64,000 nucleotides of DNA, from assembly GCA_020796225.1 (NCBI GenBank), contig CM036755.1, forward strand, positions 82,095,150-82,159,149, read 5' to 3'. Each line of letters opens with the position of its first letter. The first letter of the stretch is position 1. The notes beneath the pieces were generated by a model. That model had not been told where the DNA came from, made no database searches, and was given only the letters and a program-made list of their open reading frames with translations. This DNA comes from Arion vulgaris (lineage: Eukaryota > Mollusca > Gastropoda > Stylommatophora > Arionidae). The position numbers and the translations under genes are program-made. This document shows, piece by piece, positions 44,255-55,139 of this stretch.

Positions 44255-44990
44255 ACTTCTTCTTCTTTGCGTTCGTTCTTTACGACTAACTTATAGCCCG
44301 TAACTGTTGTCTTCCGTGTTGGTTTGGTCAACAAAGTCGACTACGAAGTGACCTCTCCGTGACGCATGCCTGGGCGATATTTATGGAGTAGCTGAGTTGC
44401 CCAAGCGTCAACTACCCCTCTCGACCTCGCTGATAGAATCCAGAGGAGTGCAAGCACGACATCTGGTATCAGTTTGGTTGCAGGAGCTGCCGGTAGGACA
44501 TCACTTGATGCCTGACCGAATTAGGGGCTCCGCTCCGGATTTTCGCTTTGGGTTTACTCCCTTAGCCTTTGCCTCTCCCGAGGCTCCCACAAGGCAGTGG
44601 CGCTATTTGCCCATAGCTGGGGGTCTGGATCTTGGATATCAGGGTAAATCAACTGATATCACAAGTCTGAGAGGGAGGGGGCAGACCTCCACCGAGATTT
44701 TTGTCGGGTTAACTCCCCAAGGACATTTTTTTAAATCCAGACCTAGGGAGTCCATTTCCTAGGCGAGCCATTGCCCCGTTAGTCTTTGACATCACGGTCA
44801 AAGTTTCCCGGTCTACACCTCAAGGAGATGGGGTTGACTTGTGTGTTCTGAGGGTCATCAGCAAGCTACTAATTTTCATGTTCGCCCCTCCTAAGAGAGA
44901 TTAGCCGATCCCAATCCTGCCAGTGCAGGGCTAGGCTCAGGACACACCTTGTAGACCTAAAACATACGCTCTTAAGTCTTTTCCATTTGA
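44255..44990. other. SINE-V-like tail and GC-rich sequence of unknown origin
   Basis: 44255-44300 begins CTTCTTCTTTGCGTTCGTTC, like the SINE-V tail at 8110 reversed. The rest is GC-rich for this window with frame 44397-44762 (121 codons) that I do not recognise. It may belong to a longer repeat, but no match is visible here. Confidence 0.4.
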
Positions 44991-44994
44991 GGAC

Positions 44995-45140
44995 CATTAG
45001 GATGTTTCTGTCGTAGTCTATATGTAGTGAACTGTGAAAGAAGTGAAATTCGTCACTCCTGTTGTATCGGTTGCTTGATAAAGACCTTTTGGTCAAAATG
45101 TTGCTGTGTATTATTTTTGTATTTTGTAAAACTACAGTAC
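44995..45140. mobile_element. Half copy of the foldback element
   Basis: GTCGTAGTCTATATGTAGTG, CTCCTGTTGTATCGGTTGCT, ACCTTTTGGTC, TATTTTGTAAAACTACAG: the right arm of 25230-25340. Confidence 0.78.
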
Positions 45141-45466
45141 TTTGTTATTATGTGTTTCACATTGCTACAGTTTTACTGCAGTCTTCCATTATATCGATAA
45201 TAACATTTATTACCAAAATGTTTACTCTAACAGGCTCAATACCAACTTTTGTACCAAGTATTACAACTGTACAGTGACAGCAGCAATGTGTATGCATCTC
45301 TCAACCAATGAAAGTCATTCCATGATGGCAGCAAGTGTAAACCTACAAAAATCAGTTAACCATTTCACTCTGTCATTTTGTTATTCTCTCCGGACGCAAT
45401 TATATTGTAATGTATACTGTCTCCTTCTTGTCTTCCACCATTTACTTCTTTTTTATTTGTTTTCGA

Positions 45467-45660
45467 TCCAGAGACACTTGAGCTTTCAGCTCTACGGCTC
45501 GATGCCATGGACATCAGAACCCTTCGGTTTGGTGCCACAAACACCGTAAACCTGGAGAACCTGTGACATTTCTGCTAGCCCGCGGAAATGAACTGCACTC
45601 ACAAGAGGCCTGTCACCAGTCGTCCAACGCGCTACGAACACGCTGGACAGATGGGACATT
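45467..45660 (-). mobile_element. SINE-C copy
   Basis: TTGAGCTTTCAGCTCTACGG, GGAAATGAACTGCACTCAC, CCAGTCGTCCAACGCGC, ACGCTGGACAG: same order as 14331-14500. Confidence 0.78.
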
Positions 45661-45763
45661 TACTTCTTTATAGAAAAGTTGGGGGATGTAATGATCTTGT
45701 GTTTGCTTGTTTTAATGCACTTTTAAGTTATTCATTTTTTTAAAGATTTTCTTGATGCTATCA

Positions 45764-46020
45764 CTATATATTGCTTGGTCTTCCTCTTGCTCTGTTCTGG
45801 TTATACTTTTCCTGTGTGGCTCTCTCTGGTAGGCGATACCAGGGCATTCTTGTCAGGTGTCCAAACCATTTAATCTGTTGTTGATTTTTGAATTGCATGA
45901 CTGGTTTCACATCCAGTCTTCTTCTGATTTCTTCATTTCTAATTTTGTCTCTTATTGTCACACCTGCAGCTCTTCTAACCAGCATACTGTCTTTTTAGCA
46001 GCTTTTAAAGTATCTCGAGC
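45764..46020 (-). mobile_element. LINE-E RT C-terminal fragment
   Basis: Minus strand RRAAGVTIRDKIRNEEIRRR, NQQQIKWFGHLTRMPW, RARGRPS. Open for 73 codons. The Gly-Val-Thr-Ile-Arg-Asp block also appears at 51945-51975. Confidence 0.75.
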
Positions 46021-46339
46021 CAGTGTATCAGCTCAGAGGAGTGAATGAGTTAAATGTCAATCCATATTTGTCTATACAATCACATTTGTGTTAGCCCTAC
46101 TTTTCTTGTTTGTTTCAACAGTTGCCTTATTATCATCATGTCTTCATATGCAATATTTGTATTCTATCGTGTTATTGTATGATGTTATTGTGAGATGAGC
46201 ACTTAAACAAAGTTCATGAGATCCTGATAACATCAAGAAAAAGAAATTCATTTAATGTCTCTGAGCGACTTCACAAAGATGATTGTCCTTGTTTATCTCT
46301 GTTATCTTTTATTTTGTAGTTTATAGTTGAAGAATTTAT

Positions 46340-46762
46340 ATATAAAAATATCTACAGATGCGAGTCATGGACAATAAACAAACAGATTGAAAAATCTCTG
46401 AGGGCCACAGATGTGGTTTTACAGAAGAATGATGATAATCTCATGGACTGCTTAAATGAACTTTGAAGAGGTGTTGAATAAGGTTAAGACACAGAGAAAG
46501 CTTATTATCAATATAAAAAAGAGGCAGTCATCATATTTTGGAGCATGTGATGAGAAGCGGACGTTTAGAACACATTGTAACAACTTGTAAAATCGAGGGG
46601 AGACGAAACAGAGAAAGACAGAGAGAGAAAATGTGTGAATAGCCTGACTTCATGACATGGAAGAGCGTCAATATCTGAGATGATAATAAACACCAGAGAC
46701 AGACATTTGTGGAGATCAATGATCGCCTACACCAGCCGGCACGGCACCTGCTGATGATGAGG
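46340..46762 (+). mobile_element. LINE-D RT C-terminal fragment
   Basis: CESWTINKQI, a MWFYRRMMIISWTA-like block, then GAGCGTCAATATCTGAGATG and CAGCCGGCACGGCACCTG, ending in GATGATGA. Close to 7330-7738. Confidence 0.8.
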
Positions 46763-46769
46763 CATATTT

Positions 46770-47150
46770 TGATTGCAGCAGCAAAATGTTGTAGACATTC
46801 CTCACTAGATGCCTGCGCAGAATGCTTCATCTACGATAGTATGACATGGCCACTAACAGGAAACTGTGGGATAGAGCGGGACACCTGCAAGTGGAACAAG
46901 AGATAAAGGGCAGAAGGTGGAGATGGATAGGACACACACTGAGAAAACCTCATCGTAGTATCACCTGATAGACCCTCCGATTGACCCGCCCACCTTCCCT
47001 CAGGTAATAGAGGAAAGGGAAGAGCCAGAAATACATGTAGGTGGAAGTTGGAGACAGAATGCAAGAGAATGGGAAGAGAGAGGATAGATTTGTATAAAAT
47101 GGCCTTGGATAAGAGAGCTTGGAAAACTTTGGTTCAATGGTGAAGAATGA
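46770..47150 (+). mobile_element. LINE-W RT C-terminal fragment
   Basis: RCLRRMLHL, a GRRWRWIGHTLRKPHRSIT block, then RNTCRWKLETECKRMG, and ALDKRAWKTLVQW at about 47095-47140. The last block resembles the 3' half of the long SINE-V subfamily. Confidence 0.72.
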
Positions 47151-47234
47151 CTATTTTGTCTCAAAATATGATCAAGACTTGATAGTCCACAGACTGTGTT
47201 CAGTTTAGAAACATAACCAAAAAATATATTTAAT

Positions 47235-48485
47235 AATTGATCATTATCAAGTAGCTTGTCCTGAGCTAAATTTGCCACCCTAAGAGTCCTTCGGAATTTC
47301 TCACTCTTGTAGGCCAGATGTCCGCCTCTGTTCAAACCATCAGTTACATTCTGAATTCATCTTATCTGTGGTCTTCCTCTTCTCCTCTTTGCTGAGATGC
47401 CTCCTTTCATGATGGTCTTCCCCAGAGATTCGTGTCCTTTTATGTGTCCAAAATACTTCAATTTGGTTTCCTTAATTGTATCATTAACCAGTTTCGTTTG
47501 ATTTTGAGTTCTTTCTGGATAAATCTATATTTTTCTCTTTCCCGTCCATGATATACGGAGGACTCTACTGTAACGCTTATATTCAAAAGCACTTATATGT
47601 TTTTCCACTGCCTTGTTAAATGTCCATGCTTCACACCCATATGTTGCCACTGGGAATAAGCATGCTCTTAGTATTCTGATCTTTGTTTCCCTATCACTTC
47701 GATTTTATATTGTTTTTAATTGTTTAATGTTTTGTAAAGCTATGATTGTTCTTCTTTTAATTTCCTTCATCCCATTTCCATCTGTTGTTAGCAGTGAGCT
47801 GAAACATTCAAAACTGTTCACATTTCCATCTGTTGTTAGCAGTGAGCTGAAACATTCAAAACTGTTCACATTTCCATCTGTTGTTAGCATTGAGCTGAAA
47901 CATTCAAAACTGTTCACATTTCCATCTGTTGTTAGCAGTGAGCTGAAACATTCAAAACTGTTCACATTTCCATCTGTTGTTAGCATTGAGCTGAAACATT
48001 CAAAACTGTTCACATTTCCATTTGTTGTTAGCAGTGAGCTGAAATATTCAAAACTGTTCATATTTCCATCTGTTGTTAGCATTGAGCTGAAACATTCAAA
48101 ACTGTTCACATTTCCATCTGTTGTTAGCATTGAGCTGAAACATTCAAAACTGTTCACATTTCCATCTGTTGTTAGCAGTGAGCTGAAACATTCAAAACTG
48201 TTCACATTTCCATCTGTTGTTAGCAGTGAGCTGAAACATTCAAAACTGTTCCCATTTTCATCTGTTGTTAGCAGTAAGCTGAAACATTCAAAACTGTTCA
48301 CATTTTCCTATTGTCTCCGTTCATAAAAATATCTTTTGTCATGTTTGTTTTATCTGTTGTCATTATATTAGTTTTTACCACATTGAGATATATAATTTGT
48401 TTTTAATTTTCTTTTGCACTTCCATTATTAATTTCTCAAACCGTGTTTGCGATGTTGACAGTAACACTGTATCGTCAGCATAATA
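47235..48485 (-). mobile_element. LINE-S copy with an internal 48-bp array
   Basis: From right to left on the minus strand: ESFGYYADDTVLLSTSQT (about 48440-48480, catalytic Asp pair), a stretch with stops, the 48-bp array encoding the FKYLGS...T.DG-type thumb block, MKEIKRRTIIALQNIKQLK (47705-47770), CEAWTFN region (47600-47640), and the C-terminus with GLNRGGHLAYKSEKFRRTL and RVANLAQDK (47240-47330). Confidence 0.85.
47773..48310 (-). repeat. 48-bp tandem array, 11 copies, in frame with RT
   Basis: The unit contains CATTTCCATCTGTTGTTAGC and GAGCTGAAACATTCAAAACT. On the minus strand each encodes 16 residues including NSFECFSSLLTTDG. This is the conserved strand after the RT palm (family FKYLGSxxTxDG). 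The minus frame is open for 198 codons (47705-48301) through all copies into EIKRRT. Confidence 0.95.
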
Positions 48486-48499
48486 CCCAAACGACTCTT

Positions 48500-48900
48500 T
48501 TATGGTGAGCTGCAAAGTGGTAAACGCTCACAGGGGGCCAGAAAAAGCGTTTCAAAGATACACTCAAAAACTCGATGAAATTTTTTGGCATAGAAGTCAA
48601 CAACTGGGAGAATGCTGCTCAAGACAGATCAGCCTGGCGCACACTTCTTCGAAATGGTTTTTCGGCCTGCGAGACAGATAGAACAGCACGGATGGAGCAA
48701 AGACGTCAAAACAGAAAGGCAGTAAAACTTCCCACAAGTGCAAGTATACCTTGCCCACACTGTACACTAACATTTCGGGCCCGTATCGGGCTCACTAGTC
48801 ATCTACGCACATACAGACAAACATTCCCTTGGATGAAAATGTGTGTGGTCATCATCACCCGTGATGGACGAGCATCATCGTCAGCATGTCTTTGTTAATA
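48500..48900 (+). mobile_element. LINE-K-type C-terminus with decayed zinc finger
   Basis: LKNSMKFFGIEVNNWENAAQ-like sequence, DRSAWRTLLRNG, then IPCPHCTLTFRARIGLTSHL. The finger has C..C and His, but the final His is Tyr (HLRTY). Open for 107 codons at 48575-48898. Confidence 0.8.
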
Positions 48901-49310
48901 ATAAATATTCACTTATAATTCAATAATTGAAATGAAAGATATCTAAATTGTGTTGCCTATACTTGAGTAAGTGACTGCCTCTCGCCATGAGGTACTATAC
49001 CTACACACTCCTGCCCTACCCCCTGGTTCCTGAGAAACAAGGCAGGAGATAAACAAGAGAAGGTGACAGCGGACATAAACAAACCTTGACATGACGTTGA
49101 AGATACAGGGAACTTGCACGAGACAGAGAGTTTTCAGGGGCAAATCGTTTCCGTGGATTTTTACGAAAGGTAAAAATAGACCTCACTGTTCAGAAATCAA
49201 TGTCAAATACTGAACGTATAAGTGGTGCCTAGACAAATTTAACGGCTCGTTTACTGTGGTTGATGGCTACGTCCTGTAAAGGATATGCTACGATTTTCAT
49301 TTTCATATAA
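48901..49310. other. Nothing recognised
   Basis: No frame or repeat match seen. Confidence 0.4.
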
Positions 49311-49314
49311 AAGC

Positions 49315-49375
49315 ACAACTCAGTGTCATGGGAACCAAGTTCCGTGACCTACAAGCTACTTGATGATGATGATGA
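49315..49375 (+). mobile_element. LINE-S-like 3' tail
   Basis: CAGTGTCATGGGAACCAAGTTCC, then CAAGCTACTTGATGATGATGATGA, matching 28830-28873. About 60 bp only. Confidence 0.6.
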
Positions 49376-49414
49376 CTATTTTAAACTACGTTATACTTGT
49401 AATGGTATTGAATC

Positions 49415-50035
49415 TGATTACTTCTTCTTCTCCTCCACCGAGTCTATTAGTTCTCACCGTGCACATTCACTATGTTTTTTCCTGGATGCCCCAGTCCGGA
49501 ACGGTAAATTGGGCCTCCCACCTAGGGTTCCGAGTTTGCCCTATGTGGGCCCACGTGCAACTCATCTCGAGCCCTATCTGTACCCAAGTTTGTCCACGAG
49601 GGCCCACGTCTCTTCCCTGGATGCACCTATCGGAACTAAATTTGGCCCCCCTCGGGTTCCGATTTGCCCTATGTAGGCACGTGCAGCTCAATCGGACACC
49701 CACCTCCGGGCCCAGTTTCGCCCACGGGGCCACGTCTCTCTCTGATGCACCTGCCTCACTCACCTATGTTTATCCGTTCAGCTTTTCCAAAAACCGAGAG
49801 ATATATTAATAGTCACTCTGGGATTCCGCTCGTCTGTGTTGCGAGCGGATCTCATCAACATGACTACTAGCTCAGTCTTCATCACTATCTATATCAGAGT
49901 AGTCCCATCGATCCCTACTCACTTAGCCAGACAGGAACCATTGTATGTTTCCAGGGTCACCACGTGGAGGTGGGGTAGGATCTTGATTAGTGCCAGCTCA
50001 CTAATCCTGGCGTGGCGTTGTCCCCGTACGCTTTT
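49415..50035 (+). repeat. GC-rich repeat G, copy 1
   Basis: Shares with 53990-54470: TTCTCACCGTGC, CCTATGTGGG, GGCCCACGTCTCTTCCCTGG, ATCCGTTCAGCTTTTC, GGGTCACCACGTGGAGGTGG and TAATCCTGGCGTGGCGTTGTCC. CCxxGTTCCGATTTGCCC is duplicated inside. Long frames exist in several frames but are not conserved between copies. Confidence 0.78.
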
Positions 50036-50039
50036 GACC

Positions 50040-50145
50040 CGCAACACCTCAACCTCCTTAATTACATCTTACGACGTTCGTGGTAGGTAGTAGTGGTTCT
50101 TTTCTTTACATCCTGATTTGTACCCGGTAACCACTCGGGCAAATC
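50040..50145 (-). mobile_element. SINE-V 5' fragment
   Basis: CCTCCTTAATTACATCTTACGACG, TAGTAGTGGTTCTTTTC, ACCCGGTAACCACTCGGGCA: head and core, reversed. Confidence 0.75.
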
Positions 50146-50585
50146 AGATTACTAGTAGCATATGATGGCAGGATGAGGGCCTCATAAGGTGACAGTGAAG
50201 AACCCACCAGAGTGGTAAATGCTCTGGCTGCAACCAACCCATCCCCCAGCTATGGGACAAATAGTACTTGTCCTCTCTCTCTCTTGAGGAGGACATCCTT
50301 TTTCTTGTCTTGTCTTCCACTTCTATGACACTTTCCCTTAAGCTAAGGATTAAACTACAGTGTCAGGAGCACACCTCAAAGCCTGGTCTAGTGAGCCCGG
50401 CAACAGAAGGCTGAAGTCATCTAGAGTAGGACGACTCCAGACAAACCAGGGAAGACAGATCTCGTCAGCAGGGGACTGCAAATGTCTAGAGAACAACCTC
50501 AAAAAAAAGATGTCCTCAGAAACGGAATGTGTCAGCCATTATTGGCGGGAGGAATCAAACATACGAACAACTCAAATGGCCATGC
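50146..50585. other. Unknown insert between direct repeats
   Basis: Bounded by CAGATTACTAGTAGCA at about 50149 and again at 50585. Contains CTAGTGAGCCCGGCAACAG and an imperfect inverted pair AGGACATCCTTTTTCTT / AAAAAAAAGATGTCCT. No frame recognised. Confidence 0.45.
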
Positions 50586-50752
50586 AGATTACTAGTAGCA
50601 CATTACTATTCAGTCTATAGATATACAAACAAGAAGGCAAATCAGATTACTAGTAGCACATTACTATTCAGTCTATAGATATACAAACAAGAAGACAAAT
50701 CAGATTACTAGTAGCACATTACTATTCAGTCTATAGATATACAAACAAGAAA
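50585..50752. repeat. 58-bp tandem array, three copies
   Basis: AAATCAGATTACTAGTAGCA, CATTACTATTCAGTCTATAG, ATATACAAACAAGAAG. Nearly identical copies. Confidence 0.9.
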
Positions 50753-50809
50753 AAACACAAGAGAATTACGAACAATATTATAAAATGTCAGCAATAACAT
50801 TAACCAAGA

Positions 50810-51110
50810 GCGTCCGGTTACCGGGAGTATCAAAATAGAGTGTAAAGAATAGAACCACTGTTGCCTTCTACGCAAGTCGTTAAAGGCAACTATGGAGGTT
50901 GGGCTAGCTACCCCTACAGTAATAGAAACACTAGGTAGCTACAGATATTAACCAAGGAAATTAATAACTCGCTCCCGAGGAAGGAGACGAACCCGCACGA
51001 AAATGGTGAGAGAGTGGAGAGATCTGGAAAAGATGGGCTTAGACAGGAAGGCTTGGAAGGCCTTGGTTACGGGCATATGCCTCACAATGGGTGAAGGTTG
51101 AAGAAGAAGG
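50810..51110 (+). mobile_element. SINE-V, long subfamily
   Basis: TCCGGTTACCGGGAG head, GTGTAAAGAATAGAACCACTG, ACGCAAGTCGTTAAAGGCAAC core, 3' half GTGGAGAGATCTGGAAAAGA and GAAGGCTTGGAAGGCCTTGG, tail GAAGAAGAAGG. The 3' half encodes, in one frame, WRDLEKMGLDRKAWKALV. Confidence 0.85.
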
Positions 51111-51560
51111 AGATCATCTGGCCAAATGGATTAGAGTGCAGACTGCCCGTTAGTCCCCGATTAGAGCAACGCGTGTTTTCTTTCGGGGCATAAATAAAAA
51201 TCTTAACTTGAACAGTTTCGTGCTGTCACGCTAGACATGCAACCGTTATATTTCACATGCACCCCACCCCCCTCTCAACCACCTCCCTGTCCTTACAGGC
51301 AGTAAAGACGTTAACAAAAGTAAATAAATGAAGTAGAAATCGTCCTCCTGTTGACTTTCCTTGGCTCCTCTGTATGTTTCAGCGTCTCCAGTGAGTTGAT
51401 TCTTTTCTTGGGTAATCACTCTAACTATGCATGCAACTTGGTCGCTCGTCGCAGAAGAACCATACACAGGTCCGAATCCGAACTTGCTTTGCGTTTGTTC
51501 AGCCACAAGGATAACATCAACTATCATACGACAGCTTCACATGTTAAGAATATTTATAAT
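51111..51560. other. Nothing recognised
   Basis: No convincing frame. Low-complexity purine runs only. Confidence 0.4.
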
Positions 51561-51561
51561 G

Positions 51562-51825
51562 CCTTAGTAATCTTCTTCAAACGCTCCAAATCGATCACTA
51601 GTTAACCACTCTGTGTGATTTGTATGTGATCTGAGCCTAAGAGCGATTGTACGTTGTGCCAGTTATGCACCTACAAGTAGGCCGCACATTCGATTTATGC
51701 GACGTTTTTATTTACTAGGTAGGTTCCTAGACCCTACATCGGTCGCCTCTGACGACATGCCTTGTAGGTCGCAGTGGTACTATTCGTTGCTTCCTTGTGT
51801 GCCCGTCACAACACGCGCGGCTTAG
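51562..51825 (-). mobile_element. SINE-A copy
   Basis: CTTCTTCAAACGCTCC, TGATTTGTATGTGATCTGAG, GTACGTTGTGCCAGTTATGC, ACGACATGCCTTGTAGGTCG, CAACACGCGCGGCTTAG. CTTAGTA on both sides may be the target duplication. Confidence 0.87.
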
Positions 51826-52190
51826 TAGTAAATATAATATTATGGTCGTGTTACAATCTGCGCTATATTTGTTCGGTACGCCATGATTGTGTATTAAAAT
51901 AACCCAACTGCCGCACATTGCGTCTAGCATTATTTCATGTTGCAGGTGTGGCAATAAGAGACACAATTAGAAATAAAGAAGTAAATGGTGGAAGAGAAGA
52001 AGAAGAAGAGTTGTTTCATGTAAAATTAGTGCTTAATTTACATCAACGTATTCTGATTCAATGTTCTGTTTTTATCTACATCAACGCTATGTTATGTTAT
52101 TTTATGCGATCGATGTCATAGCACATTGCGCGTTTACATTCGTGCTCTGTCCTCCGCTGCAGCAGCCATCCGAAAGTCCATTTTCTCACC
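51826..52190. other. Mostly unrecognised; small LINE-E fragment
   Basis: 51940-51985 reads VAGVAIRDTIRNKEV as in LINE-E. The rest has no match. Confidence 0.45.
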
Positions 52191-52194
52191 GTAC

Positions 52195-52560
52195 CCATGA
52201 GAAGTTGATTAGTACATCTTCTCTCTCTACCACGAAGACGACACTGTATGGCATGTCCAAACTTAATGACTAATTCTCGAAATCGATCCAGTGTCTGAGA
52301 CTTGCCTATGTTACATAAATGAGAGCGTACCACGTTGATGATATCGGCTCTGTCCATGCTTCTGCCAGCTTGAGTTTCTGGCATTGTTTGCAAGAAAGTC
52401 AGCACGTTCGTTACCCCGAACTCCAGCATGTACAGGTGTGTACAGCCAAATCATTTTTTTTAGATGTGATCTCCAAATGATGTCGACCAATTTCACGCTA
52501 TGTATTTCTAAATCGTGTTCCGATAGGGAGTTGGTCAAATTTGGGATGTAATTCATATAT
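52195..52560 (-). mobile_element. RNase H LINE fragment, third type
   Basis: Minus strand: KKMIWLYTPVHAGVRGNERA then DFLANNARN, the RNase H His/Asp block (52360-52460), then after a shift GRSMDRADIINVVRSHL. Related to LINE-J in the last block but distinct. Confidence 0.72.
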
Positions 52561-52637
52561 ATATATTTTTTAGCTCGAAAATGTGAAAAAAAATTAATTG
52601 TGTTTGTCAAACTGGTAGTAAATGTGTTAATGTGACG

Positions 52638-52830
52638 GATTAGCGTATTGCATAAACGTTTGCTTAGCGACTCGGACACAAGATGGTTGATGGTTCAATC
52701 CCAAACTCGACGTTCCACACGTGAGGACAAAATGTGACTTTCCTACCTCCTGCACACTAGAGACTAGAAATGTGAAGTGACTTCATGCCATAATGGCTGA
52801 AAAGGCTACGGGATATGATATTTTATTTTA
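52638..52830 (+). mobile_element. tRNA-like SINE, unnamed family
   Basis: TAGCGTATTGCATAAACG start, B box GGTTCAATCCC at 52692, then CTAGAAATGTGAAGTGACTT and CATGCCATAATGGCTGAAAAGG. GACTAGAAATGTGAATTGAC recurs at 58150. Confidence 0.55.
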
Positions 52831-53490
52831 TAGGGTAAAGTGTGTTAACGGTCTAATCTGTATGCCATATTTAGAAATAAGGTCTATAGTCCGTTCAACT
52901 TGTCATGCCCACAGATAAAAATGTATATCTTTGTAACTATTTGATTAAATAACTTGAAAACTTGCATGTGAACTACACATGTTTCCGACGCTATGTGCCA
53001 TTCAAACAATCATACCATCTAGAAGTTTCCTTCTTTGTGCTATATATTTAACGCGTCCATTGGCATGGTTGGAGAAAACTCATGTTTACAGCCATTTAAT
53101 ACATTGATGACAAAAATAGCAACATTCCGGACGAATTCCATGGTGTTTTGAACAATTCTTGCATTTTCCACGTACCAAATCAACTCGGTATTGAACATGG
53201 TAATTAAATGACGTCATAAGTGCGACACGGACTTTTAGTTAAAGGCGTATGTCGAAATTATAAAAAGTGTGCAGCTGTTGGGTCATTTTGTTGACTTCTC
53301 AAAACAGACATTGATATAATATTTCTAATGAGTTTGAAGTTACAATGCAAAAAGTATCGTTAATACTATACACGCAGTTCCGCAAAGAGGCACATCTCTC
53401 TCTCTCTCTCTCTCGTTCTTTTTCGGCCATTTTATCATTCTTATTGTGATATATAAACAGCCTTTACCAAGAACGCTTGTTTTACGTCAC
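52831..53490. other. Nothing recognised
   Basis: AT-rich. CTATAGTCCGTTCAAC at 52889 recurs inverted at about 55035. A short TC run lies at 53397-53414. Confidence 0.4.
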
Positions 53491-53499
53491 AATCTTAAG

Positions 53500-54475
53500 T
53501 ACCATTTAGTGCTCTAGTGCTTGTCCTTCGGCGACGTGTCCGATTTCAACCAGCGTTTGCTGGGGTTCGCTCTCCGTCAGCCTTTGACTGTCCCCAGTCA
53601 ACCTGCAAGGCAGCAGGTAGCTATTTTCTTTAGGGTAGCGACCCTTAGACGACCTACCCTCCCGGGCTGTTGATCTTCATCTGCCCAGGTTGCGGTCTTT
53701 TGTAGACTACTTGGTTTTCCTTCCGTCTAGTTTTGTGTGCGGTTTGATCCGCTAGCCTTTGATTGTCCCCGATCTAACTACAAGGCTTTAGTAGTTTGCT
53801 ACGAGCAGTTTGCTACGAGTTGTTTGAAACGCGCACTGGATTCAAGCCTCTACTGGGCTCTTCAATTTTTCTGCACCTTTGGGTTTGTTCCGCTCACCCC
53901 TACGCCTGTCACGCTCCTCACCATCAGCGCCGTGACGTCAACCCACCGGCGGCCCACCGTGCATCGTCCGCATGCGTGCTTGCTCTGTACTGGTGCCTGC
54001 CCCACCATTTCCATCAGTTCTCACCGTGCTCACATTTACCAGCCTCTATGCTGTCCGGACACTGGTCTCAACTCGGGCCCAACCTCAGGGCTCCGAGTTT
54101 CGCCCTATGTGGGTCCACATGCAAATCATCTCGGGCCTAAGTTTTCTTCACGCGGGCCCAGTCTCTTCTCTGGATGCACCCTCATGGTTATCCGTTCAGC
54201 TTTTCTCATCGGCTGGGAGAGACGTGCATTAATAGTCACTCTGAGATTCCGTTCGTCTGTGTTGCGGGCGGATCTCATCCAACGTGACTACGTCTGCATC
54301 ATTACCCACGCCAGAGTAGCTCTCCCTCGATCCCTACCCCTTAGCCAGACAGGAACCAATGTCTGTTACCAGGGTCACCACGTGGAGGTGGGATACTATC
54401 TTGATTAGTGTCAGCTCACTAATCCTAGCGCGGCGTTGTCCCTATGCGCCTTTGACCCCAGGCATATATGGGTCA
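53500..54475 (+). repeat. GC-rich repeat G, copy 2 (longest)
   Basis: 5' part with TTTGACTGTCCCCAGTCAACC and, 180 bp later, a similar TTTGATTGTCCCCGATCTAAC block; then the G core as in copy 1. The frame 53737-54408 is open for 223 codons but is not kept in the other copies. It looks like a 5' region of a larger element. Confidence 0.72.
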
Positions 54476-54846
54476 TCTGTACCACAGTGTACAAGAACCA
54501 GTGTAAAGAGCTATTTTATTGTAGGGATACCTCCTACCACATATGTTAACACACGACATTGAGGAAGAAGTAGCGATTTGAAGAGAATGTCTCCAAATAG
54601 CTCCGCCATTGCCAACCCCAAGCCTGGACGGGAAAGGGGGGTTGAATTATGACATGGCAGTTAACTTTAACTGTAATATAAATTATTTAAGAAAACAATA
54701 ATACAACTAAGTCTACCTTTCTTGTTTATTTCATGACTGTATTGTAAGTATCAACATTGGCCCCAATGTATGAGCTGGGATAATACGCCTTTGAATGAGA
54801 CTTGACATCAAATGTCATATTGGTGCGATTACTGTAAAAACTAAAA

Positions 54847-55113
54847 TTATGTATCAGACTCACCAAATACTCCGCCAACATCAAAGGAAACCGTTATATT
54901 ACAAAATCCAGGTTTCCTATAGCAATTTCTTCCATTAAACATTTGTGTCGGTATAATTCTAAGGTTGGGGGCAAAGTTTTGATACTGTAGAATTGATAGT
55001 TTTGCTACAATTCGCATTGGACTGTGGGCATGAGTTGTTGAACGGACTATAGGTTTTCTTGCTAGCTCACGCTGTAGTAGTCGATACCGAGCAGAATTGA
55101 GTATACAAGACAT
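54847..55113 (-). CDS. Possible first or internal exon of an unknown gene
   Basis: Minus strand open frame of 88 codons starting ATG at 55113. It begins MSCILNSARYRLLQREL and reaches FCNITVSFDVGGVF. A good donor, TTTG|GTGAGT, lies at about 54862-54871, so coding may end there. No domain recognised and no known repeat covers it fully. GTCCGTTCAACAACTCATGC inside it resembles 52892-52910, so it may be repeat sequence. Confidence 0.2.
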   Translation of the reverse strand: MSCILNSARYRLLQRELARKPIVRSTTHAHSPMRIVAKLSILQYQNFAPNLRIIPTQMFNGRNCYRKPGFCNITVSFDVGGVFGESDT

Positions 55114-55139
55114 TTTCTTTCAGTAGGAACATGTACGTT

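Noticed and set aside
44397..44762. 121-codon frame as a gene
   Set aside because: No motif, no splice context, GC-rich repeat-like surroundings.
47613..48326. 237-codon + strand repeat protein
   Set aside because: Shadow of the LINE-S array. The minus strand frame continues into RT, and the + strand one does not resemble a known protein.
53737..54408. 223-codon frame as a host gene
   Set aside because: Lies in repeat G; the frame is not kept in the other two copies.
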